From Enterobacter hormaechei ATCC 49162 (GTDB lineage: Bacteria; Pseudomonadota; Gammaproteobacteria; Enterobacterales; Enterobacteriaceae), in contig NZ_MKEQ01000002.1 in the NCBI RefSeq assembly GCF_001875655.1, positions 682,001 through 746,000 on the forward strand: a stretch of 64,000 nucleotides of DNA. Direction: 5' to 3'. The notes under the pieces are model-generated. The model was not told where the DNA came from. It did not search any database and worked only from the letters and a program-made list of their open reading frames with translations. The number at the start of each line of letters is the position of its first letter. The first letter of the stretch is position 1. A program made the translations under genes and the position numbers. This document shows positions 52,082-59,695 of this stretch, piece after piece.

Positions 52082-54643
52082 CTAAACCAGACTCTTCAAC
52101 CGGTAAATCCACTCCAGCGCCTGACGCGGCGTTAGTGAATCCGGGTCGAGATTTTCCAGCGCTTCCACGGCTGGAGAGGTCTCCTCCGGGGCCGCCAGCA
52201 GTGACATCTGCGTACCATCTATCTGCGTAGCAGCCGCATTCGGTGACAAGCTTTCCAGCTCACGCAATTTCTGACGCGCGCGTTTGATCACCTCTTTCGG
52301 CACGCCCGCCAGCGCGGCGACGGCCAGGCCATAACTCTTGCTTGCCGCGCCGTCCTGCACCGTGTGCATAAAGGCGATGGTGTCGCCGTGCTCAAGCGCA
52401 TCAAGGTGGACGTTAGCCACACCTTCCATTTTTTCTGGCAGCTGTGTCAGTTCGAAATAGTGCGTCGCGAACAGCGTCAGCGCCTTGATTTTATTCGCCA
52501 GGCTTTCCGCACACGCCCAGGCCAGAGACAGGCCGTCATAGGTGGAGGTGCCGCGTCCTACTTCGTCCATCAACACCAGGCTGTTTTCTGTCGCGTTATG
52601 CAGAATGTTGGCGGTTTCGGTCATCTCGACCATAAAGGTAGAGCGACCGCTCGCAAGATCGTCTGCCGCACCCACACGGGTAAAAATACGATCGACAGGG
52701 CCAATCTCAACCTTCTGCGCCGGAACATAGCTGCCAATGTAGGCGAGCAGCGCGATAAGGGCTGTCTGGCGCATATAGGTACTTTTACCGCCCATATTGG
52801 GGCCGGTAATGATCAGCATTCTTCGCTGTGGTGACAGGTTCAGCGGGTTGGCAATAAACGGCTCGTTCAGCACCTGCTCAACCACCGGGTGGCGGCCTTC
52901 GGTAATGCGAATGCCGGGTTTGTCAGTAAAGGCTGGACAGGTGTAGTTCAGCGTATCGGCGCGCTCGGCCAGGTTAACCAGGACATCCAGCTCGGCCAGC
53001 GCAGCGGCGCTCAGTTGCAGGTCAGCCAGGTGCGGCATCAGGATGTCGAACAGCTCGTCATACAGCTGCTTCTCCAGCGCCAGCGCTTTACCCTTCGACG
53101 TGAGCACTTTGTCCTCGTACTCTTTCAGTTCGGGAATAATGTAGCGCTCGGCATTTTTCAGCGTCTGGCGGCGAACGTAGTGAATCGGGGCCAGGTGGCT
53201 CTGCCCACGGCTGATCTGAATATAGTAACCGTGTACCGCGTTGTAGCCGACTTTCAGGGTGTCTAGCCCCAGACGTTCACGCTCGCGGATTTCCAGCTTA
53301 TCAAGATAATCCGTCGCGCCATCGGCCAGCGCACGCCATTCGTCCAGCTCTTCGTTGTAACCCGGAGCAATAACCCCGCCATCCCGCACCAGAACAGGCG
53401 GCGCATCAATGATGGCGCGTTCCAGCAGTTCGCGAAGCTCGGTAAACTCGCCCATGGTTTCGCGCAGCTTTTGCACCGGCGCGCTGTCGATCTCTCCCAG
53501 CTGTGCGCGCAGTTCCGGCAACTGCTGGAAAGCGTGACGCATACGGGCGAGATCGCGTGGACGCGCGGTGCGCAATGCCAGGCGCGCAAGAATACGCTCA
53601 AGATCGCCCACCTGACGCAGCACCGGCTGCAATTCGGTGTAACGATCCTGCAATGCGGCAATGGTTTGCTGGCGGCCGATCAGCGTGTCGGTGTTGCGGA
53701 TCGGCATATGCAGCCAGCGTTTGAGCATACGGCTGCCCATAGGGGTAACCGTGCTGTCGAGAACCGACGCCAGCGTGTTTTCAATGCCGCCCGCGAGGTT
53801 CTGAGTGATCTCCAGGTTGCGGCGCGTGGCGGCATCCATGATGATGCTGTCCTGCTGACGCTCCATGGTAATGGAACGGATATGGGGCAGGGCGGTGCGC
53901 TGCGTATCCTTAACGTACTGCAACAGGCAGCCAGCGGCACACAGCCCGCGCGGGGCATTTTCCACACCAAAGCCAATCAAATCGCGCGTGCCAAATTGCA
54001 GGTTGAGCTGCTGGCGCGCGGTATCAATTTCGAACTCCCACAGTGGGCGACGACGCAGGCCGCGGCGACCTTCGATCAGCGCCATCTCGGCGAAATCCTC
54101 TGCATAAAGCAGTTCTGCCGGATTGGTGCGCTGTAGTTCAGCCGCCATGGTTTCACGGTCAGCCGGTTCGCTCAGGCGAAAACGACCGGAGCTGATATCC
54201 AGCGTGGCGTAGCCAAACCCTTTACCGTCCTGCCAGATCGCCGCCAGCAGGTTATCCTGACGCTCCTGAAGCAGGGCTTCATCGCTGATGGTGCCCGGCG
54301 TGACGATACGCACGACCTTGCGCTCAACGGGGCCTTTGGACGTTGCCGGGTCACCAATTTGTTCGCAGATGGCGACAGACTCGCCCTGGTTCACCAGCTT
54401 CGCCAGATAGTTTTCAACCGCGTGATGCGGGATGCCCGCCATCGGGATTGGCTCACCTGCCGACGCGCCACGTTTCGTCAGGGAAATGTCGAGCAGCTGA
54501 GATGCACGTTTCGCATCGTCATAAAAAAGCTCGTAAAAATCGCCCATACGGTAAAACAGCAGAATTTCCGGATGCTGTGCCTTCAGCTTCAGATACTGCT
54601 GCATCATCGGCGTATGTGCGTCGAAATTGTCGATTGTGCTCAT
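52082..54643 (-). CDS. mutS: DNA mismatch repair protein MutS
   Basis: Recognises mismatches and short loops and recruits MutL. 853 residues, as in E. coli. Mismatch-reading Phe36 and Glu38 in [12 protein letters not shown]; connector, lever and clamp domains; Walker [10 protein letters not shown] (about 614-622); Walker [17 protein letters not shown]; the signature [10 protein letters not shown]; and a C-terminal tetramerisation segment. The gene is intact, so a mutator phenotype is not expected from MutS. Convergent with ecdD across a REP pair. Confidence 0.98.
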   Translation of the reverse strand: MSTIDNFDAHTPMMQQYLKLKAQHPEILLFYRMGDFYELFYDDAKRASQLLDISLTKRGASAGEPIPMAGIPHHAVENYLAKLVNQGESVAICEQIGDPATSKGPVERKVVRIVTPGTISDEALLQERQDNLLAAIWQDGKGFGYATLDISSGRFRLSEPADRETMAAELQRTNPAELLYAEDFAEMALIEGRRGLRRRPLWEFEIDTARQQLNLQFGTRDLIGFGVENAPRGLCAAGCLLQYVKDTQRTALPHIRSITMERQQDSIIMDAATRRNLEITQNLAGGIENTLASVLDSTVTPMGSRMLKRWLHMPIRNTDTLIGRQQTIAALQDRYTELQPVLRQVGDLERILARLALRTARPRDLARMRHAFQQLPELRAQLGEIDSAPVQKLRETMGEFTELRELLERAIIDAPPVLVRDGGVIAPGYNEELDEWRALADGATDYLDKLEIRERERLGLDTLKVGYNAVHGYYIQISRGQSHLAPIHYVRRQTLKNAERYIIPELKEYEDKVLTSKGKALALEKQLYDELFDILMPHLADLQLSAAALAELDVLVNLAERADTLNYTCPAFTDKPGIRITEGRHPVVEQVLNEPFIANPLNLSPQRRMLIITGPNMGGKSTYMRQTALIALLAYIGSYVPAQKVEIGPVDRIFTRVGAADDLASGRSTFMVEMTETANILHNATENSLVLMDEVGRGTSTYDGLSLAWACAESLANKIKALTLFATHYFELTQLPEKMEGVANVHLDALEHGDTIAFMHTVQDGAASKSYGLAVAALAGVPKEVIKRARQKLRELESLSPNAAATQIDGTQMSLLAAPEETSPAVEALENLDPDSLTPRQALEWIYRLKSLV

Positions 54644-54756
54644 GGAGTTATGATATCCATTTCTTTGAAAATATTACGCTTTGAGCGGCTCAATGGCCGA
54701 TTGTTCCTTCTATTGTCGCATGAAAAAAAGGTGCGGCGCAGAAAAAAGTCACGACT

Positions 54757-54987
54757 TTACGAGGCATCTTCCGCCATTAATTCAATGATGATTTTCCCGT
54801 GCTCGACGCCCACCCGAACCTGCGAGTTGGTGGTAAATCCCGCTTTTTCAAGCCAGTCGCCTTTCAGGCTCAGCGCAGCGTGTACGCTGTACCGTTTTGG
54901 GATCTTCGTTTTACGGTCTTCATGACGTTTTCTGAAGTAACCCACTTTCAAGTGACGGTAGGGTTTGGCGATTGCGATCTCTTGCAT
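54757..54987 (-). CDS. symE: SymE-family type I toxin (SOS-controlled)
   Basis: A 76-residue basic protein whose C-terminal half, KRYSVHAALSLKGDWLEKAG followed by FTTNSQVRVGVEHGKIIIEL, matches the SymE/AbrB-like toxin domain (consensus LxLxGxWLexAGF). E. coli SymE is an SOS-induced toxin repressed by the antisense RNA SymR and recently viewed as a nucleoid-condensing DNA-binding protein; it is 113 residues, so this is a short form. The longer frame starts at 55011, but GGAG sits correctly before the ATG at 54987. A LexA-type box lies 41 bp upstream. No SymR gene can be identified by eye, but it should lie antisense over this 5' end. Position next to mutS differs from E. coli. Confidence 0.8.
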   Translation of the reverse strand: MQEIAIAKPYRHLKVGYFRKRHEDRKTKIPKRYSVHAALSLKGDWLEKAGFTTNSQVRVGVEHGKIIIELMAEDAS

Positions 54988-55027
54988 AAGCGCTCCGGTG
55001 AATGCGGTCAAAGGTGGTTATTTATGC

Positions 55028-55043
55028 CTGTATAAAATACCAG
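55028..55043. promoter_or_regulatory. LexA box upstream of symE
   Basis: CTGTATAAAATACCAG fits CTG-N10-CAG, with the fuller LexA form CTGT on one side, and is AT-rich in the centre. It is 41 bp from the symE start and overlaps the expected promoter. The divergent ygbA start is about 120 bp away on the other side. Confidence 0.8.
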
Positions 55044-55121
55044 TAAAACGCAGGGGAAGGAGGGGTAATTCTGGAAGGACGCTTCAGAAAACGGAATGCA
55101 ATGACTGAAAATGTGCAGATA

Positions 55122-55144
55122 AAAAGGTATTATAAATGCACTTT
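55122..55144. promoter_or_regulatory. Possible NsrR-type site upstream of ygbA
   Basis: AAAAGGTATTAT followed by AAATGCACTTT matches the NsrR consensus (AAGATGCATTT-N-AAATGCATCTT) at about 16 of 22 positions, better in the right half. NsrR is known to repress ygbA in E. coli. It lies 18 bp before the chosen ygbA start. Confidence 0.45.
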
Positions 55145-55162
55145 ATTGTTGGGGACGACGTT

Positions 55163-55507
55163 ATGTCCGGTAAACGTATTTTACGAGAAAAAAAGACGAT
55201 CGCCAGAATGATCGCCCTGTACGAAAACAGGTGTCCGCAAGCCATAAAAGAAGAGGGGCACTATCCGGCGCTTAATGCGTATGCCGATAAGCGGCTGGAT
55301 AAATGCGTGTTTGGTGAGGAAAAACCCGCCTGCAAACAGTGCCCGGTGCACTGCTATCAGCCCGCCAGACGGGAAGAGATGAAGCAGGTGATGCGCTGGG
55401 CAGGGCCACGTATGTTATGGCGTCATCCGATTCTGACCATCCGTCATCTGATCGACGATCGCCGTCCGGTTCCGGAATTACCGGAAAAGTATCGGCCCAA
55501 AAAATAA
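55163..55507 (+). CDS. ygbA: YgbA, nitrous-oxide-stimulated promoter family protein
   Basis: A 114-residue protein (YgbA_NO family) with four conserved cysteines, C-V-F-G-E-E-K-P-A-C-K-Q-C-P-V-H-C at about residues 52-68, likely a metal or cluster site, followed by the basic RWAGPRMLWRHPILTIRHLIDDRR. In E. coli it is induced by nitric oxide through NsrR and has been linked to recovery from nitrosative stress. The ATG at 55163 after GGGACGACGTT gives M-S-G-K-R as I remember for E. coli; ATG 55136 is an alternative but would place the NsrR-like site over the start. Convergent with the MFS gene that ends 5 bp after it. Confidence 0.85.
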   Translation: MSGKRILREKKTIARMIALYENRCPQAIKEEGHYPALNAYADKRLDKCVFGEEKPACKQCPVHCYQPARREEMKQVMRWAGPRMLWRHPILTIRHLIDDRRPVPELPEKYRPKK

Positions 55508-55512
55508 TCGAC

Positions 55513-56733
55513 TCAGCGCCGCAGTGGGCGACAAATCACGCTCAGGGCGATGGCGCTGCACAGCGGAAATACCGCCAGCAACAGCCAGGGGTAAATGGCT
55601 TGCGTTGAGGGCACCAGCGCCTTGTCCAGCAGGCCCCCTAACGCTAAATTCCCCGCCAGTACCGCGACGCCGCCAGCGGTTGAGAGCGCGCCATAGTGCG
55701 CCCCAAGCGTTGACTCCTCGGCAAAAAGTGGGATCAAATCTTTTGCCGACGGCACCAGCAGCATCTGTCCGAGCGTTAAAAGCGTAACAAGGCTTGCAGA
55801 GGGCAGCAGGCGCAGCCAGCCCTCCGGCGGCGCTGTCGCGGCAAAGAGCGCCACGGTGGCAAACGCGGCGGAGAGCAGCAAAAAGCCCACCGGTAAGATC
55901 CTCACCGCGCCAACCTTTCGGGCGAAGCGGGCGAGAGGCAATTGCAGAACAATAATCAGCACCGAGGCCAGCATAAACAGCGGCCCCAGGTCTTTTTCGT
56001 TACCCCCGGCGCGCTGGATCTCCACCGGCAGCGCCAGATAAAGCTGGTTATAGCTTAACAGCCATGAACTGTAGGCAATGATAAAGGCGACGAAACGCGG
56101 CTGACGAAACGTCGTCCACCAGGGCAGAATTTTCAGCGGCTTCGTGCTGTGATGCGCCGCAGGCAGGCAGAAAAAGAGCACGATGAGCGCAACGATAAAT
56201 ATCCCGGCACCAGCGAGCGCAACCTGACGAAAACCCAGCCCCGTCAGCAGGGCGCCCATCACCGGGCCGAGTACGGCGCCGAGTTCACCGCACACCGCGA
56301 ACAGCGCAAACCACTCCGCGCGGCTGCGTTTACCTTTCGCCTCGCTTTGCGTTCCCGCTTTGGCCAGCAGGGCTTCTATCGACGGTGAGAACAGCGCACC
56401 TCCGACGCCCGTCAGACAGGCCCCCAGAATAATGGGCCACAGAGATTGCCCGAAGGCCAGCAGCAGATAACCCGCCACACGGACAATGCAGCCGCTGAGG
56501 ATCACGCTCTTCGCGCCAAACCGGTCTGAAAGCGCACCGCCGACAATAAACATCCCCTGCTGGGAAAAAGTGCGCAGCCCCAGCACCAGCCCAATCAGCC
56601 CGCCGGAGAGCAGCATATCGTCACGTAAGAAGATCGCCAGGAAGGGGACGACTGCGTAAAAGCCGATATTAAACACAAACTGGCTGCCCAGCAGAACGGG
56701 CGGCCAGAGGGTGGCGGCAGGGCGAAGAGGCAT
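55513..56733 (-). CDS. MFS transporter in an iron-uptake-type operon
   Basis: A 406-residue membrane protein with about 12 hydrophobic segments and the loop 2-3 motif GGALSDRFGAKSV (about 64-76). It is broadly like MdtH/EntS-type permeases. It is the last gene of a four-gene operon behind a periplasmic binding protein, a FecCD-type permease and an ATPase (15 bp after the ATPase stop). In other siderophore clusters such MFS proteins either export the siderophore (EntS) or help import it (YbtX, RhtX-like). Which applies here cannot be told from sequence. Confidence 0.82.
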   Translation of the reverse strand: MPLRPAATLWPPVLLGSQFVFNIGFYAVVPFLAIFLRDDMLLSGGLIGLVLGLRTFSQQGMFIVGGALSDRFGAKSVILSGCIVRVAGYLLLAFGQSLWPIILGACLTGVGGALFSPSIEALLAKAGTQSEAKGKRSRAEWFALFAVCGELGAVLGPVMGALLTGLGFRQVALAGAGIFIVALIVLFFCLPAAHHSTKPLKILPWWTTFRQPRFVAFIIAYSSWLLSYNQLYLALPVEIQRAGGNEKDLGPLFMLASVLIIVLQLPLARFARKVGAVRILPVGFLLLSAAFATVALFAATAPPEGWLRLLPSASLVTLLTLGQMLLVPSAKDLIPLFAEESTLGAHYGALSTAGGVAVLAGNLALGGLLDKALVPSTQAIYPWLLLAVFPLCSAIALSVICRPLRR

Positions 56734-56748
56734 AGTTTTAACTCACCC

Positions 56749-57513
56749 TTACACGATGAAATGGATGTGCTTTTTGCCGTGGTACGGCGAGATCTCGATT
56801 CTGGTTTTCACTCTGAACACATCCCAGAGTAACGCCTCGGATAAGATTTCCTGCGGCGTTCCGGTCGCCACAATCTGCCCTTGCTGCATCACAATCAGCG
56901 AGTCACAGAACATGGACGCGTGGTTAAGATCGTGGATGGCGACGATGCTGGTCACTGGCAGCTCACTGATAAGCTGCATCAGCTGCATTTGATGATGAAT
57001 GTCCAGATGGTTGGTTGGTTCATCCAGCAGGATCTCGGTGGGCGTTTGCGCCAGCGCGCGGGCGATATGTACCCGCTGACGTTCGCCGCCGGATAAGCTC
57101 TGCCAGCCTTGTTCGCTGCGATCCAGCATATCCACACGTTGCAGGGCGGCGGTGACGGTTTCGTCATCCTGCGCGCTCCAGTTCGAGAAGGGAGAATGGT
57201 GCGGAATACGCCCCAGTTTCACGACGTCGCGCACCCGCATATTGGCGTCGGTCATCCCGTGCTGTTCCACAAACGCCACGCGGCGCGCCAGCTGCTTTTT
57301 GGCAATACGGGCAATGTCCTGTCCGTCCAGCGTTACGCACCCGGCATCCGGGCGGCGCAGACCCGCCAGAATGCGCAACAGCGAAGATTTACCGCAGCCG
57401 TTAGGGCCGAGCAGACCCACCGTTTCACCCCGCGCCACCTTGAGCGACACGTTATTGACGATGACTTTTTTGCCTACCTTCCAGGTGATATTGTCGGCGC
57501 AGATGCTCATCAC
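56749..57513 (-). CDS. ABC transporter ATP-binding protein, iron/siderophore/B12 (FepC) type
   Basis: A 254-residue ABC ATPase. Walker A GPNGCGKSSLL (about 35-45), Q-loop FVEQHGM, signature LSGGERQRVHIARAL (about 136-150), Walker B EILLDEPTNHLD (about 155-166) and the H-loop AIHDLNHA. It closely resembles FepC/FecE/BtuD. It overlaps the permease gene by 4 bp (ATGA), so the stoichiometry is coupled. Energises import through the permease encoded upstream. Confidence 0.92.
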   Translation of the reverse strand: MMSICADNITWKVGKKVIVNNVSLKVARGETVGLLGPNGCGKSSLLRILAGLRRPDAGCVTLDGQDIARIAKKQLARRVAFVEQHGMTDANMRVRDVVKLGRIPHHSPFSNWSAQDDETVTAALQRVDMLDRSEQGWQSLSGGERQRVHIARALAQTPTEILLDEPTNHLDIHHQMQLMQLISELPVTSIVAIHDLNHASMFCDSLIVMQQGQIVATGTPQEILSEALLWDVFRVKTRIEISPYHGKKHIHFIV

Positions 57514-58547
57514 TTATTCCTTGAGCGGTAGATAATCACGGCGAAGAACGGCACGCCCACCAGTGCGGTAACGACGCCAACCGGCAGGCTTTGCGGGGCA
57601 ATCAGCATCCGCGAGGCGATGTCGGCCAGCACCATCAGGATCGCCCCCGCCAGCGCGCTGGCTATCAGCAGCGTACGGTGCAGCGGCCCGAACAGGAAAC
57701 GCATGAGGTGCGGCACCACCAGTCCGACAAAACCAATAGACCCCGCCATACTGACGATGGTCGCGGTGATCAGCGCGGTGGTGGTGAACAAGGCCAGGCG
57801 CACCCAGGGTACGGCAATGCCCAACGAGGCGGCGGCGTCATCACCAAAGGTAAAGGCGTCCAGCGCCCGGGAATAGTAAAGACAGACGGCAAGGCCCGCC
57901 AGCACGACAACCAGCGCCAGCTGGAATTCTGGCCAGCGCACGCCGCTAAAGCTGCCCAGCAGCCAGAACATCACGTCACGCGCCTGTTGTGCGCTGGCAG
58001 AAGTGCTGATGGTGTAGGCGGTAATGGCGTTAAACAGCTGAGAGGCCGCCACGCCCGCCAGGATCGTGCGTTCATTGCCGCCACGTGCGCCGTTGGTCAG
58101 GAAGGCGACGAAGGCAAACGCCGCAAAAGCGCCAGCAAACGCGCCCGCAGAGAGCGACACCGCGCCGGTGCCGATGCCCAGAACGACGACCGACACTGCA
58201 CCCGTGGACGCGCCAGCAGACACGCCGAGCACGTAAGGTTCCGCCAGCGCGTTCTTCAAAAGGCTTTGCAGCACGGCGCCGCAGATGGCTAACCCGGCCC
58301 CGCAGCAGGCCGCCACCAGCGCGCGGCTGAGACGAAAGTCCCAGATAACGCTTTCATAGATACGGTTGAGCGGAACGTCGGTCAGCCCCAGCTTATTACC
58401 AATGGCGTAAAAGACGTTGGAGAGCGGAATCGACAGCTCACCGACGCTCACGCCGAGGGCTATCACAAGAAACAGCAGGACGACGGCAAGCAGAGCAGAG
58501 GTGGTCAGAAACAGGCCCTGTCGGGCCTGAAGTACGGCTGCCGTCAT
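57510..58547 (-). CDS. FecCD-family ABC transporter permease
   Basis: A 345-residue inner-membrane permease with about 10 hydrophobic segments, the FecCD (BtuC) fold. Typical blocks are RLSRALVAACCGAGLAICGAVLQSLLKNALAEPYVLGVSAGAS (about 73-115), GSIGFVGLVVPHLMR (about 268-282, the ATPase-contacting loop) and LPVGVVTALVGVPFFAVIIYR near the end. Only one permease gene is present, so it should act as a homodimer. Its start overlaps the binding-protein stop (TGATG). Confidence 0.92.
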   Translation of the reverse strand: MTAAVLQARQGLFLTTSALLAVVLLFLVIALGVSVGELSIPLSNVFYAIGNKLGLTDVPLNRIYESVIWDFRLSRALVAACCGAGLAICGAVLQSLLKNALAEPYVLGVSAGASTGAVSVVVLGIGTGAVSLSAGAFAGAFAAFAFVAFLTNGARGGNERTILAGVAASQLFNAITAYTISTSASAQQARDVMFWLLGSFSGVRWPEFQLALVVVLAGLAVCLYYSRALDAFTFGDDAAASLGIAVPWVRLALFTTTALITATIVSMAGSIGFVGLVVPHLMRFLFGPLHRTLLIASALAGAILMVLADIASRMLIAPQSLPVGVVTALVGVPFFAVIIYRSRNK

Positions 58548-59545
58548 CAGTTCAGTCCCAGTTTTCTGAGCTGTTCACCGACCTGCTCAGCACCGTAAAG
58601 CGTACGGATGGTCGGGTTCATGGCCTGGCCGTCCATCACGACGATATGGCCTTTTTTGACAGCATCAAGCTGGCTGACGGCAGGGTCGCTTTTGAGAAAT
58701 TTGATTTTTTCTTCCGCGTTATCCAGCGCCCAGCGGTTACGATCCAGGCTGGAGACCACAATCACGTCCGGATTTGCGGCAATAATGCTTTCCCAGCCCA
58801 CGGTCGGCCATTCGGATTCTGAGGTAATGGCGTTATGACCACCCAGCACGTTAGCAATAAAGCCGGAGGCGCTGTTTTTGCCGCCGACATAGGCATCAGC
58901 CGACGGCGAGGAGCTTGAGAACCAGAACACAAAGGAGAGGTCTTTTTTGTTTTTGCCAAATTCCTGGCGCAGGTCGGCTTCACGTTTTTTGAAATCGGCG
59001 ATAACGGCCTGACCGCGCGCTTCCACGTTGAAAATCTTCGCGAAATCTTCAATCTCTTTATAAAGGTAGGTCATGTCCCACAGCGCCTGGCGGCTGCCGT
59101 ACATGTCCCCTGCGGCTTTTTTGGTGGCGCACATGCCCGGGGATAAATAGCTGTTTACGCCAACGGTGGCCAGGTCTTCGCGTTTTGCGACCTTACTTTC
59201 CGGTCCGAGCAGCAGCGGCAGCTGTGCAGGAACAAAATCAGGGTTTTGCGCAAGGATGGATTCAAGCGTCGGAATTTCGACGGTCAGGGTTTTGATTTTT
59301 GCATTCTGCTCAGCCAGCTGCGGCAATACTTTGGTCGGCCAGAAGGCGCTGGCTTTCACCTTATCTTCCAGACCCAGCAGAAGCAGGATCTCGACGGTAT
59401 TCTGACCCAGGGCCACGACGCGTTCCGGCGCTTTGGTGAACGTCTCTTTATATCCGCAGTTTTCTATCGTGAGCGGATACGTGGTAGCCAGAGCTGTACT
59501 CATTGATGCCACCGCCAGGCCTAACGCGCAGAGAACCTTTTTCAT
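58547..59545 (-). CDS. Periplasmic binding protein of an iron/siderophore-type ABC importer
   Basis: A 332-residue class III (cluster A) binding protein with an N-terminal signal peptide (MKKVLCALGLAVASMSTALA, cut before TTYP). The family opener YPLTIENCGYKETFTKAPERVVALGQNTVEILLLLGLEDKV and the late block WESIIAANPDVIVVSS are seen. Substrate is not given by sequence: ferric siderophore, haem and cobalamin binders share this fold. First gene of the operon, directly behind a Fur-like site, which favours iron. There is no TonB-dependent receptor in the window. Not present between ygbA and fhlA in E. coli K-12. Confidence 0.87.
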   Translation of the reverse strand: MKKVLCALGLAVASMSTALATTYPLTIENCGYKETFTKAPERVVALGQNTVEILLLLGLEDKVKASAFWPTKVLPQLAEQNAKIKTLTVEIPTLESILAQNPDFVPAQLPLLLGPESKVAKREDLATVGVNSYLSPGMCATKKAAGDMYGSRQALWDMTYLYKEIEDFAKIFNVEARGQAVIADFKKREADLRQEFGKNKKDLSFVFWFSSSSPSADAYVGGKNSASGFIANVLGGHNAITSESEWPTVGWESIIAANPDVIVVSSLDRNRWALDNAEEKIKFLKSDPAVSQLDAVKKGHIVVMDGQAMNPTIRTLYGAEQVGEQLRKLGLN

Positions 59546-59577
59546 TAAACGCTACCCTTCATTAAAATTATTTTGAT

Positions 59578-59596
59578 GCAAATGAAACGCATTATT
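59578..59596. promoter_or_regulatory. Fur box upstream of the ABC/MFS operon
   Basis: Read toward the operon, AATAATGCGTTTCATTTGC matches the 19-bp Fur consensus at about 12 positions, including AATAATG and TCATT, 33 bp upstream of the binding-protein start. A second AAAATTATTTTGATG stretch adjoins it, giving the overlapping hexamers usual for Fur. Confidence 0.7.
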
Positions 59597-59695
59597 AAGG
59601 CGGAATTTTATACAGAGGAAAATATATTGTGTCAATGTGGGACAATTACGCAGGGTGATGAAAGGCGGCGCCATAAGCGGCGCCGGAATGACGGG

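Noticed and set aside
58547..59545. Assignment of the binding protein as a coenzyme F420-precursor transporter component
   Set aside because: Some sequence traits recall that annotated family, but enterobacteria are not known to use F420, and the Fur-like site favours iron; left as iron/siderophore type with unknown ligand.
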